Assembly (NCBI GenBank): GCA_949289145.1
Contig: CASEML010000082.1
Span: 1-64,000 of the forward strand
From: an uncultured Eubacteriales bacterium
Lineage (GTDB): Bacteria; Bacillota; Clostridia; Lachnospirales; Lachnospiraceae
DNA length: 64,000 nucleotides
Reading direction: 5' to 3'
The notes beneath the pieces were generated by a model, which was not told the origin of the DNA, made no database searches, and worked only from the letters and a program-made list of their open reading frames with translations. Positions within the stretch are counted from its first letter, which is position 1; every line of letters begins with the position of its first letter. The position numbers and the translations under genes were made by a program. This document shows, one piece after another, positions 49,695 to 58,050 of this stretch.

Positions 49695-49723
49695 ATTATA
49701 TCAAAAGAACAGCCTCCTTCCAA
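49695..49723 (-). promoter_or_regulatory. Promoter of the clpX-lspA operon
   Basis: TTGGAA (49718-49723), 17-nt spacer, TATAAT (49695-49700). The -35 lies inside the terminator hairpin of htrA. Confidence 0.7.
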
Positions 49724-49740
49724 GAAGAAAGGAAGCTGTT
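49703..49740 (-). terminator. Terminator of htrA
   Basis: AACAGC/GCTGTT at the base and CCTT/AAGG inside form an imperfect stem, followed by CTTTTGAT on the minus strand. It overlaps the clpX promoter. Confidence 0.65.
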
Positions 49741-49758
49741 TATATTATTTTTATATTT

Positions 49759-51288
49759 TTACTCGCTTATTTCACTGCGACTTCCCAAAGTAATGGTTAT
49801 CGTCTGGTCTACATATTCACCATTGGCCTGACGCTGTACCTGCAATTCTATTGTCTCGCCTGCAGCATAATACTGAAGCTGTTGCTGCAATTCTTCATAA
49901 GTGCTTATTTTAGTACCGTCGAATTTTACGATTACGTCACCTGCCTGTAAACCTGCCTGTTCTGCTGCGCTACCCTCTACTACTTCGCTGACAAAGACTC
50001 CGTATGGCATATTATAAACCTGATGCATTTCATCTCCGATGGTTGCCCCTCTGATTCCTAAATATCCCATCTGCTCTTCATCTACTTTATCTCTGGTTTC
50101 TTTGTTCATCAATTCATCAATGATTGGCCTTGCTGCAGAAATCGGAATTGCATATCCCATTCCTTCTACGCTGGCTTCCGTATAACTTCCGCTGGATATT
50201 TTCATGGAGTTAATCCCTATTACCTGTCCCTGCAAATTCACTAAAGCACCACCGCTGTTTCCAGCATTAATTGCTGCATCTGTCTGAATAAATCCTGTGC
50301 CGTCTTCCGCACTCTCACTGCTGCCGTCAGTGTTTACTTGCCTGTTTAATGCACTGATAACTCCCGTAGTAACGGATTGACCATATCCCAAAGCATTTCC
50401 AATGGCAATGGCAGGCTCACCTACCTGAAGGGCATCAGAATCACCTAACGTTGCCACCGAAATTTCTCCTAGAGTTTCTGAACTCATGCTGGACAAATCA
50501 ACTGCGATCACTGCCAAGTCCATATCGGAATCTGTTCCTTTAATCTTTGCTGTTGCTGTATCATCATTGATAAAATACACTGTCAGTTCATCAGAACCTT
50601 CTACCACATGATTATTTGTGGCAATCAACAGCTCTGTATCACTCTGTCCCACAATAATTCCAGAACCGCTGCCTTCTGTTTCATACTGATAGGCCTGTCC
50701 GAAGAAACTTTGTGTTACCTCTGTGGCCTTGCTGGTTATGGATACCATAGACGGCATAACATTTTGTACTACAGTGCTCACGTCTGTTACTGTGGCAGTT
50801 GTATTTGCCGATGTTGTAGTAGCAACCACTTTCTTCTCCTCCGATTGTGCTGAAGTTGCTGTACTGTCTTCTGTTTTATCATAAAACACGTAATTAGCTA
50901 TTCCGTTGACTCCAATAAATGCACCACCTGCTACGCAGCCAAATACTGCTGCACTTGCCACCAGTAACACTGCTTTCTTGGCAAATTTTTTACCGTTTGG
51001 TGACATTTTCTTTTTTGTCTTTTTCTTATGTTCCTTTTCTTGATTGTAATGAGCATTACTGTAACTTCTTTCAGGCTCCTGATTGATGTAATATGAGGAG
51101 TAACTTCTCTCCCTCACTGGTTCCTGCTGTACTTCCGGCTGTTGGTATGTTTGGTTTACTTTTTCTTCCGGCTGCTCTATATGATTTCCATATCCAGCAC
51201 TGACCTCTTTGTTTTCTGTTGTTTCTAATTCCTCTTCTCTGCTTCTCATAATGAAGCCTTCTCCGTTAATATAATCATTATTATTCAT
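49759..51288 (-). CDS. HtrA/DegP-like membrane-anchored serine protease with PDZ domain
   Basis: 509 residues. A cytosolic N-terminal tail of about 100 residues (Glu/Gln/Tyr/Ser-rich, ending in Lys-rich HKKKTKKK), one transmembrane helix (105-127), a trypsin-like domain with H227 (TNNHVVEG), D257 (MDLAVI) and S345 (NAGNSGGALV), and one C-terminal PDZ domain (about 405-500, YGVFVSEVVEGSAAEQAGLQ). It degrades misfolded proteins outside the membrane. An alternative start at M14 (MRSREEE) also has a reasonable SD. It is followed by the clpX operon; another protein-quality gene (clpX) next door is notable. Confidence 0.94.
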   Translation of the reverse strand: MNNNDYINGEGFIMRSREEELETTENKEVSAGYGNHIEQPEEKVNQTYQQPEVQQEPVRERSYSSYYINQEPERSYSNAHYNQEKEHKKKTKKKMSPNGKKFAKKAVLLVASAAVFGCVAGGAFIGVNGIANYVFYDKTEDSTATSAQSEEKKVVATTTSANTTATVTDVSTVVQNVMPSMVSITSKATEVTQSFFGQAYQYETEGSGSGIIVGQSDTELLIATNNHVVEGSDELTVYFINDDTATAKIKGTDSDMDLAVIAVDLSSMSSETLGEISVATLGDSDALQVGEPAIAIGNALGYGQSVTTGVISALNRQVNTDGSSESAEDGTGFIQTDAAINAGNSGGALVNLQGQVIGINSMKISSGSYTEASVEGMGYAIPISAARPIIDELMNKETRDKVDEEQMGYLGIRGATIGDEMHQVYNMPYGVFVSEVVEGSAAEQAGLQAGDVIVKFDGTKISTYEELQQQLQYYAAGETIELQVQRQANGEYVDQTITITLGSRSEISE

Positions 51289-51420
51289 AATCTTTTCTTC
51301 CTTTCTTCCACTGATCTATATTGATTTGTTTTCTTTCCTTGTATGTTTTAAAGTTTACCAATCATATGTGTTCAAATTGTGATAAAAGGTTTAAGAAACT
51401 TTGAAACAAATACATAAATA

Positions 51421-51440
51421 CCGGATAGTTTCCTATCCGG
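51421..51440 (-). terminator. Terminator of glmS
   Basis: CCGGATAG and CTATCCGG with a 4-nt loop, 8 nt past the glmS stop. The U-tract on the minus strand is weak (TATTTATG). Confidence 0.65.
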
Positions 51441-51448
51441 CATTTTGT

Positions 51449-53281
51449 TTATTCTACAGTAACGGATTTTGCAAGATTTCTTGGTTTATCCACATCGCAT
51501 CCTCTTCCAATAGAAATATAATATGCAAACAACTGTAACGGTACAACTGCCAGTGAGTTGGTAAAATACTTGTTTGTCTGCGGAATATAAATAACATAAT
51601 CACTGGTCTTTTCGATTTCTGTATTTCCTGTATTGGTAATAGTAAGAACAAAGGCTCCTCTGGTCTTCACCTCTACCACATTACTAATTGTCTTCTTATA
51701 TAATTCTTCCTGGGTTGCCAGTGCCACCACTAAGGTTCCGTCTTCTATCAGTGAAATAGTTCCATGTTTTAATTCTCCGGCTGCATATGCTTCTGAGTGA
51801 ATATATGAAATTTCCTTTAATTTCAGAGAACCTTCCAAAGAAATGGCATAATCGATACCACGCCCAATAAAGAACACGTCTTTTGCTGCCAGATATCTGT
51901 TGGCAAACTTTTGAATTTTTTCTCTGTTTCCAAGAAGCATTTCAATCTGTTCTGGAATACGCTTCAAATCCTCAATCAACTGGCTTAATTCTTTAGCAGA
52001 TACGGTTCCCCTTACTTCTGCGAATTTCAGAGCCAGTAAATAATGGGCGATCAACTGCGCACTATATGCTTTTGTGGTTGCCACAGCAATTTCAGGTCCT
52101 GCCCATGTATACAACACGCTGTCTGCTTCTCTTGCAATGGAGCTTCCTACCACATTTACAATAGCAAGTACTTTAGAACCCATTTCTTTTGCCATACGAA
52201 GAGCCGCTAAAGAATCGGCTGTCTCCCCTGACTGGCTGATAATCATTACCAAAGTACCTTCTTCTAAGATAGGACTGCGGTACCGAAACTCGCTAGCCAC
52301 ATCTACTTCCACAGGAATTCTTGCAAGACCTTCTAAGATATACTTGGCAGTCACACCGGTGTGGTATGCAGAACCACAGGCAACGATCATAATCTTCTTT
52401 ATTGCCTTTATTTCTTCTTCTGTCATATTCAATTCTTCAATTACGATTTTTCCGTCTTTTAATCTGGGATTTAACGTATCTGCCACTGCTTTAGGCTGTT
52501 CATACATTTCTTTTAACATAAAATGTTCATATCCGCCTTTTTCTGCCGCTTCTACGTCCCATTCAATTTTTACAGATTCTTTCTGGAGTTCTTCCTCATA
52601 TACATTATAAAACTTCAAACTATCTTTGGTGATAACTGCAATTTCTTCGTTTTCAATAAAGTATACGTTTCTTGTATATTTCAGAACTGCCGGCACATCG
52701 GATGCGATCAAATTTCCATTTTGACTTTTACCCACAATCAATGGACTGTCCTTACGCACTGCATACAAAGTGTCCGGATTTTCCGCAAATAAAATTCCCA
52801 ATGCATAAGAACCTTCTACACGATGCATTACTTTTGTAATAGCTTCTAAGGGATTTCGATTATCATTATAATAGTAATCCAGCAAATGAGCTACCACTTC
52901 AGTGTCTGTATCCGATACAAATTTGTAACCCTTGGTTTCTAACATTTTTTTAATCTTTATATAGTTTTCAATGATTCCGTTATGTACCACGGCGATACTT
53001 TGGGTTTCATTAAAGTGGGGATGAGAATTAACATCAGAGGGGGCTCCATGAGTAGCCCATCTGGTATGACCGATTCCAATGCACCCCGGTAAGGTCTCTC
53101 CGTCATGAGTCAATTCGCTTAACACTTTTAAACGTCCTTTTGCCTTAGACATATTAATTTTTTTTCCGTCATAAACAGCAATTCCCGCTGAATCATATCC
53201 TCTGTACTCCAATTTTGAAAGTCCATCCAGTAAAATTGGTGCTGCCTGACTTTCCCCTATATATCCTACGATTCCACACAT
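51449..53281 (-). CDS. glmS: Glutamine-fructose-6-phosphate aminotransferase (isomerizing)
   Basis: 610 residues. N-terminal glutaminase domain with nucleophile C2 (CGIVGYIG) and EYRGYDSAG; two SIS domains with GTLVMIISQSGETADSLAAL and AYAAGELKHGTISLIEDG; C-terminus KPRNLAKSVTVE. It makes glucosamine-6-phosphate, the entry to UDP-GlcNAc. The GT2 gene ends 3 nt upstream, so there is no room for the glmS ribozyme commonly found in Firmicutes. It appears co-transcribed with the polysaccharide genes. Confidence 0.97.
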   Translation of the reverse strand: MCGIVGYIGESQAAPILLDGLSKLEYRGYDSAGIAVYDGKKINMSKAKGRLKVLSELTHDGETLPGCIGIGHTRWATHGAPSDVNSHPHFNETQSIAVVHNGIIENYIKIKKMLETKGYKFVSDTDTEVVAHLLDYYYNDNRNPLEAITKVMHRVEGSYALGILFAENPDTLYAVRKDSPLIVGKSQNGNLIASDVPAVLKYTRNVYFIENEEIAVITKDSLKFYNVYEEELQKESVKIEWDVEAAEKGGYEHFMLKEMYEQPKAVADTLNPRLKDGKIVIEELNMTEEEIKAIKKIMIVACGSAYHTGVTAKYILEGLARIPVEVDVASEFRYRSPILEEGTLVMIISQSGETADSLAALRMAKEMGSKVLAIVNVVGSSIAREADSVLYTWAGPEIAVATTKAYSAQLIAHYLLALKFAEVRGTVSAKELSQLIEDLKRIPEQIEMLLGNREKIQKFANRYLAAKDVFFIGRGIDYAISLEGSLKLKEISYIHSEAYAAGELKHGTISLIEDGTLVVALATQEELYKKTISNVVEVKTRGAFVLTITNTGNTEIEKTSDYVIYIPQTNKYFTNSLAVVPLQLFAYYISIGRGCDVDKPRNLAKSVTVE

Positions 53282-53284
53282 AAT

Positions 53285-54202
53285 TTATTCCTCCTTATTC
53301 CAATATGCCTTATTTGAAGTAAGACACAAAATCAGCCTTTCAGATAGCTTTTTGTAATTTTTTCCCAATTTGTAACCAATAAACTTAAAAGAACTTTGTA
53401 ATACCACATCAAAAACAGCCCCAAAATTCCTCTGTTTCACAAAGTACTCTACGGTATCTTTTACCATACGTATGCCCTCGTTTTCCGAAGAAATTCCTTC
53501 AAAAATCTCCGGGTGGTCTGCCTGTGAAACACCCAGATCGAAATTTCGTTTCAACTGCTCTAATGGAGTATAATTGTGGGAATGATATACTTTTGCATCT
53601 GCCGCATAAGCCACACAAAATCCTGCCTGAATGATTCCTCCACAGTATATCATATCTTCATTAAAAATAGTTCTTGAAATAAATCCCTTCCGTTCCACAA
53701 AAATATCTCGTTTGTATGCTGCACACACATTGGAACAAAAGTATGTTTTAATTCCCAGTTCCTGAATATCTTTTTGGGATTTTACTCTGGACTTTTCGCC
53801 ATAATTAAATTTTCTTGTATAACATTCCACATCGCTGCAATTCTCATTTGGAAGCTGCCTTGCATATACTGCCGCTGTTTTTTCTTTTTGCAGATATTTC
53901 AATAAATTTTCAATCAGCAGGTTATCTGCCGGTACTGCATCCTGAGTCATAAATAAAAGTATATCTGCCGTAGAATCTGCTGCCCCTAAATTTCTGGAAG
54001 CACCATGGTCAAATTTCTGCTTTTTAATATGTGTTACCACAATGTTAGAACTAAGTTCTTGGATTTCCTTTTTCCAAAAACGTTCTTCCGTATTCACAAT
54101 CCGTATCTTATTCGGTAAAACCGTCTGCTGCAACAGCATTTTAATGGTTTTTTGAAACCTATCGTCCGGATGATAAGTGGGAATGATTACATCTACTTTC
54201 AT
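53285..54202 (-). CDS. GT2 family glycosyltransferase (rhamnosyltransferase-like)
   Basis: 305 residues. VDVIIPTYHPDDRFQKTI, FDHGASRNLGA and FMTQDAVPADNLL (DxD region) place it with GT2 enzymes annotated as rhamnosyltransferases; FNEDMIYCGGIIQAGFCVAY holds the catalytic ED motif. It has no membrane helix. It is followed by glmS after 3 nt and separated from the LCP gene by copy 5 of the dispersed palindrome and a terminator. The sugar is not determined by sequence. Confidence 0.88.
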   Translation of the reverse strand: MKVDVIIPTYHPDDRFQKTIKMLLQQTVLPNKIRIVNTEERFWKKEIQELSSNIVVTHIKKQKFDHGASRNLGAADSTADILLFMTQDAVPADNLLIENLLKYLQKEKTAAVYARQLPNENCSDVECYTRKFNYGEKSRVKSQKDIQELGIKTYFCSNVCAAYKRDIFVERKGFISRTIFNEDMIYCGGIIQAGFCVAYAADAKVYHSHNYTPLEQLKRNFDLGVSQADHPEIFEGISSENEGIRMVKDTVEYFVKQRNFGAVFDVVLQSSFKFIGYKLGKNYKKLSERLILCLTSNKAYWNKEE

Positions 54203-54250
54203 TATATTTCTCCATTTTCAAAACATTCCATACCAGTTGATTTTTCGCAG

Positions 54251-54285
54251 ACAATAGAAAGCATACTTCACCAATTTTCTATTAT
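54251..54285. repeat. Dispersed 35-nt palindrome, copy 5
   Basis: Arms ACAATAGAAA and TTTTCTATTAT, core GCATACTTCA, followed by CCTGAATTAC. It lies between the LCP gene and the next glycosyltransferase gene. Confidence 0.8.
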
Positions 54286-54300
54286 CCTGAATTACAGAAA

Positions 54301-54322
54301 GGCTCCTGCAAACACAGGAGCC
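54301..54322 (-). terminator. Terminator after the LCP gene
   Basis: GGCTCCTG and CAGGAGCC pair over 8 bp with a 6-nt loop, 10 nt past the stop. The U-tract on the minus strand is short (TTTC), so it may be leaky. Confidence 0.65.
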
Positions 54323-54331
54323 CCCTTGCCC

Positions 54332-55513
54332 TTATTGTTCCTCTTGCTGTTCTTCCTGACTATCTTCCTCATTATCGTCCTGATCGTCTTCTGTTGTATT
54401 TTCTGCTGGTGCTACACCTGTATCCCTTACAATTTTATCACTGATTGCGGTAAGGGAAGCAGAAGGTGTATATTCTTCTTCTGCTCCAAACAGATATTCA
54501 TGCAGCTGTACAACATTCTGTTCTAAACCTATCGGAATTACACAATCACCCCTTGAACCAAGTATATCATTTTTCTTATCAAATGGGAAGCCTGTGGTAT
54601 CTACAATTTTATAGCTGGAAACATCCTTAGCCAGCGAAAGAAGCTCGGTCAATTCAATATTAGTTGCACATTTTGGAAATGCTTCTTCAATAATTTTTGT
54701 CAATGAGGCTGGTGACATTGTTTTCGCTTTTTCTATAATCAGACTGATTACCAAACGCTGACGTTCTGTACGTTTAAAGTCATCTCCTGCAGTATAGCGG
54801 ATACGGCAATAAGAAACTGCCTGAATACCGTTTAACAGATGTTCTCCTGCACCAGATATGTTTTCTATCTTTCCGTTGGTAACTTTAGATGTTTCTACCT
54901 GATAGTTATTTAAATGGTAAATTTCTTCCTCTGTCAAATCAATGGTGATACCGCCAATAGCATCAACTACGCTGACCAATGCAGAGAAATCCACCGTAGC
55001 ATAATTCGTAATATCCAAATCAAGATTTGTATTTAACATCTTAATCGCCTGTTCCGGACCTCCACTGCTGTATGCGCTGTTTGCCTTGTTGTATGTATCG
55101 TTGCCAATATTTAAATAAGTATCACGATACACTGATACAAGTTTTACCTCTTTGGTGGTTTTATTAATGCTGCATACAATGATACAGTCACTTAATGTGC
55201 CTTTTCCAAGGACACCTGTTCTGGAATCCACACCAAACAATGCTATATTCCAGAAATTTTCATTATTCAAATCTTCATTCACCGAAAGATTTTCTTTATT
55301 TACATCTGTAGAAATCAGATTACTTCCTGCACCTTCATTTCCGCCTTTTTTATCCATTGCCCAAATTACGACTGCAGCAATTATGGCAATCAATATTACT
55401 ACTGCTTCAATCGCTATGATAATTGCACGGTTTCTTTTTTGCTTTGCCTTCTTATTACTTCTTTCTTTTGCAACAGCCGCTTTTTTAACGCCACTCTTTT
55501 TATTTTCTGCCAT
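54332..55513 (-). CDS. LytR-CpsA-Psr (LCP) family glycopolymer ligase
   Basis: 393 residues. Lys-rich N-terminus, one transmembrane helix (about 28-49), then the LCP domain: NIALFGVDSRTG, VSVYRDTYLNIG and CRIRYTAGDDFKRTERQR with the pyrophosphate-binding arginines. The tail is very acidic (Asp/Glu/Gln). LCP enzymes attach undecaprenyl-linked glycopolymers to peptidoglycan. Lying next to the initiating sugar transferase, it is probably the ligase for this cluster's polymer. Confidence 0.94.
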   Translation of the reverse strand: MAENKKSGVKKAAVAKERSNKKAKQKRNRAIIIAIEAVVILIAIIAAVVIWAMDKKGGNEGAGSNLISTDVNKENLSVNEDLNNENFWNIALFGVDSRTGVLGKGTLSDCIIVCSINKTTKEVKLVSVYRDTYLNIGNDTYNKANSAYSSGGPEQAIKMLNTNLDLDITNYATVDFSALVSVVDAIGGITIDLTEEEIYHLNNYQVETSKVTNGKIENISGAGEHLLNGIQAVSYCRIRYTAGDDFKRTERQRLVISLIIEKAKTMSPASLTKIIEEAFPKCATNIELTELLSLAKDVSSYKIVDTTGFPFDKKNDILGSRGDCVIPIGLEQNVVQLHEYLFGAEEEYTPSASLTAISDKIVRDTGVAPAENTTEDDQDDNEEDSQEEQQEEQ

Positions 55514-55536
55514 TTAGTTATCCTTCCTCTCTTTAT

Positions 55537-56940
55537 CTAATACGCATTTTTATTAATAAATCCCTTGAATATAGTCAGGAATAAAATTTTTATATCAAAT
55601 GCCAAAGTCCAATTCTCAATATAGTATAAATCATACTCTATCCGCTTCTTTATGGATGTATTGCCACGATATCCGTTAATCTGTGCCCATCCGGTCATTC
55701 CCGGCCTAACCTGATGCTTTACCATGTATCTTGGAATTTGTTCCTTGAATCTTTCTACAAAAAATGGGCGTTCCGGTCTTGGACCTACAAGGCTCATATC
55801 TCCCTTCAGTATATTAAACAGCTGGGGTAACTCATCAATGCTGGTTCTGCGAATGATTTTACCAATAGGTGTAACTCTTGGATCGTCTTGTACCGTCCAA
55901 GCCCCCCGTTCTTCTTTTGGAAGCTGTACCTCCATAGAACGGAATTTGTACATTTTGAATTGCTTATTATGCAGACCAACTCTTTCCTGGCTAAACAGAA
56001 TCGGCCCCTCTGATGTACATTTTATTAAAATTGCAACAATCAGCATAAGAGGTGAAAAAATTATAATCGCAGCAATAGAACCCACAATATCAATACATCG
56101 TTTCAATGTGCTGTTAAAGAAATTGGTCAGTGGTACATTTCTGATATTAATCACCGGCAATCCCAGTAAATCTTCCGTGTAAGGTCTTGTCGGAATTATA
56201 TTATTATAATCAGGAATGAATTTTGTATGAACCCCCGACTTTTCACACATATTTACAATCTGCTCCAGCTTTCCATATTTATCAATGCTCAGCGTGATAG
56301 CTATTTCGTCCAGTTTATTTTCAGGTAAAATAAGGGGCAGATTTTCAATAGTTCCAATTACTTTAACGCCTTTATATATAGTTCCACGTTCTACTTCATC
56401 ATCCAAAATTCCACGGGCAACATAGCCCCACTGGGGATTTGCCTTAATTCTGTCAATATATTGTTCCGCAGCCCGGCTGTATCCCACTAATAAAACATGC
56501 TTTAAATTAAATCCGTTTTCTCTGACACTTCTAAGGGCAAAGCGAACCACATTTCGAAATAAAATTTCCAGCACAATATTTATTACATAAAAGATAAACA
56601 TCATGCTTCGTGAAAAGTTTGGTTCATTGATCACATACAATCCCACAATAAAGCCCAATAAACCTATGGTATTTGCCTTCACAATATTACTGCACTCAAT
56701 CCGTCTTGCCTGTATTCTTTTTGACGTATATAGATTAAAAAGTGAATACAGCATAAGATATCCTGGAACAATCACAATCAGTGCAGATAAATATGTCTGA
56801 AAAGACAAGGCTGCACCCTCATTGTCAAAAATTCCCATTTTAAATTTTATAAAGTATGCTAAAACATACGAAAATATAATAACCGCTGCATCTAATACTA
56901 CATGAAGCCTGTTAAAATATTTCTGATTGTCTTTTATCAA
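55537..56940 (-). CDS. Initiating undecaprenyl-phosphate sugar transferase (WbaP/exopolysaccharide type)
   Basis: 467 residues. Four or five N-terminal transmembrane helices (about 10-130), a Rossmann-like CoA-binding domain (HVLLVGYSRAAEQYIDRI near 145-165), a further helix (about 278-300), and the C-terminal bacterial sugar transferase domain with FKMYKFRSM, GDMSLVGPRPERPFFVE and GMTGWAQINGYRG. It transfers the first sugar-phosphate to undecaprenyl phosphate. A TTG start is chosen because AAAGGTG is 7 nt upstream and no ATG is near. It precedes the LCP gene by 23 nt. Confidence 0.94.
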   Translation of the reverse strand: MIKDNQKYFNRLHVVLDAAVIIFSYVLAYFIKFKMGIFDNEGAALSFQTYLSALIVIVPGYLMLYSLFNLYTSKRIQARRIECSNIVKANTIGLLGFIVGLYVINEPNFSRSMMFIFYVINIVLEILFRNVVRFALRSVRENGFNLKHVLLVGYSRAAEQYIDRIKANPQWGYVARGILDDEVERGTIYKGVKVIGTIENLPLILPENKLDEIAITLSIDKYGKLEQIVNMCEKSGVHTKFIPDYNNIIPTRPYTEDLLGLPVINIRNVPLTNFFNSTLKRCIDIVGSIAAIIIFSPLMLIVAILIKCTSEGPILFSQERVGLHNKQFKMYKFRSMEVQLPKEERGAWTVQDDPRVTPIGKIIRRTSIDELPQLFNILKGDMSLVGPRPERPFFVERFKEQIPRYMVKHQVRPGMTGWAQINGYRGNTSIKKRIEYDLYYIENWTLAFDIKILFLTIFKGFINKNAY

Positions 56941-57093
56941 ATTCTATCACCTTTTTTCAGCAAATCACAAAGTTTATATTACAATATTTGACTATAAGTT
57001 GCAACCAAAAACTTCTCTTATTTTTTAACATTTCCTTAATTTTTATCAAAAATACCGATGGTTTAGGGACCAGCACTTTTGTGGCTCCCCCCA

Positions 57094-58050
57094 TTATTGT
57101 AGTGTTTTTGCCATATTCCTCCACAATTCAAGCTGCAATTTTACATAATTTTTCCAATATTTTTTTTGGAATTTTACTTTTTTCTCCTGTACCGGAAGAC
57201 GCATGCCGTTCCACAGTCCCTTAAGGTAAGTGATGCCTAATCCTTTTTTCATAAAGAAAAGTATCTTAATCAAAAATCCCAGCATAAAAAAAGGAAGGTT
57301 ACAGATTCTCTGGAGCCACGGCATATTTTTCCGAATCAAGTAAATACTGTTTCTTGACGAATGACGGACTTTAAACTCATTGTAACGAGAGCCGCTGGCA
57401 CCGCTCCCCTCATGAAATACTCTCGCCTTAGGCTCATATACATTTTGATAACCATACAGTCTTGCACGATATCCCACATCAATATCCTCTAAATAGGCAA
57501 AATGGGTTTCATCGAAATAACCAATGGTTTCAAATACTTGTTTTCGGTAAATAGCTGCTCCGCCGCAGGCTGCCGTAATTTCACACGGCATATCATATTC
57601 TGCCACAGGTTTATCCTTTCCTCTGGCAAACGCCCATCCCAAAGCACAGTAGTAATCCCCTGCATCATCAATTAAATTTGGATTTTTCGCCTGAATCATC
57701 ATAGAAGATACCGAAAAGATATTGCTTTTCTTACAAATTCTCTCATATAAGGCAGACACAAACCCATCCTGTACCTGTGTATCATTGTTCAGTAGAATTA
57801 CATATGGTGTTTTGGCAGCTTTAATGCCCGCATTTACTGCTCTGCAAAAGCCATAATTACGCTCCAAGGAAATCAGATGTACTTCTTTATACCGTTCCAA
57901 CACAAGCTCTCTGCTTCCGTCGATAGAATTGTTATCTACCACTATAACATCAAAAGCAGGGGCATCGGTCTGTGCCTGCAGCGCCTTAATGCAGTTATCT
58001 ATATAAGCTATGCCGTTATAGTTTGGAATTACAACTGATACTTCTTTCAT
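57094..58050 (-). CDS. GT2 family glycosyltransferase
   Basis: 318 residues. VSVVIPNYNGIAYIDNCI, VIVVDNNSIDGSRELV, VILLNNDTQVQDGFV (DxD) and YFDETHFAYLEDIDVGYRAR (catalytic ED) define a GT2 enzyme of the WcaE/rhamnosyltransferase kind. The C-terminus has a short hydrophobic segment (LPFFMLGFLIKILFFM) that may dip into the membrane. It overlaps the upstream glycosyltransferase by 4 nt. A gap of 153 bp follows (56941-57093), with a weak G/C hairpin but no gene. Confidence 0.92.
   Translation of the reverse strand: MKEVSVVIPNYNGIAYIDNCIKALQAQTDAPAFDVIVVDNNSIDGSRELVLERYKEVHLISLERNYGFCRAVNAGIKAAKTPYVILLNNDTQVQDGFVSALYERICKKSNIFSVSSMMIQAKNPNLIDDAGDYYCALGWAFARGKDKPVAEYDMPCEITAACGGAAIYRKQVFETIGYFDETHFAYLEDIDVGYRARLYGYQNVYEPKARVFHEGSGASGSRYNEFKVRHSSRNSIYLIRKNMPWLQRICNLPFFMLGFLIKILFFMKKGLGITYLKGLWNGMRLPVQEKKVKFQKKYWKNYVKLQLELWRNMAKTLQ

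Noticed and set aside
53282..53284. glmS ribozyme
   Set aside because: There are only 3 nt between glmS and the upstream gene and no ribozyme core sequence in the preceding coding region.
56941..57093. Terminator or small RNA in the gap between the sugar transferase and GT2 genes
   Set aside because: A G/C-rich imperfect hairpin is present, but the pairing is poor and there is no U-tract or promoter.
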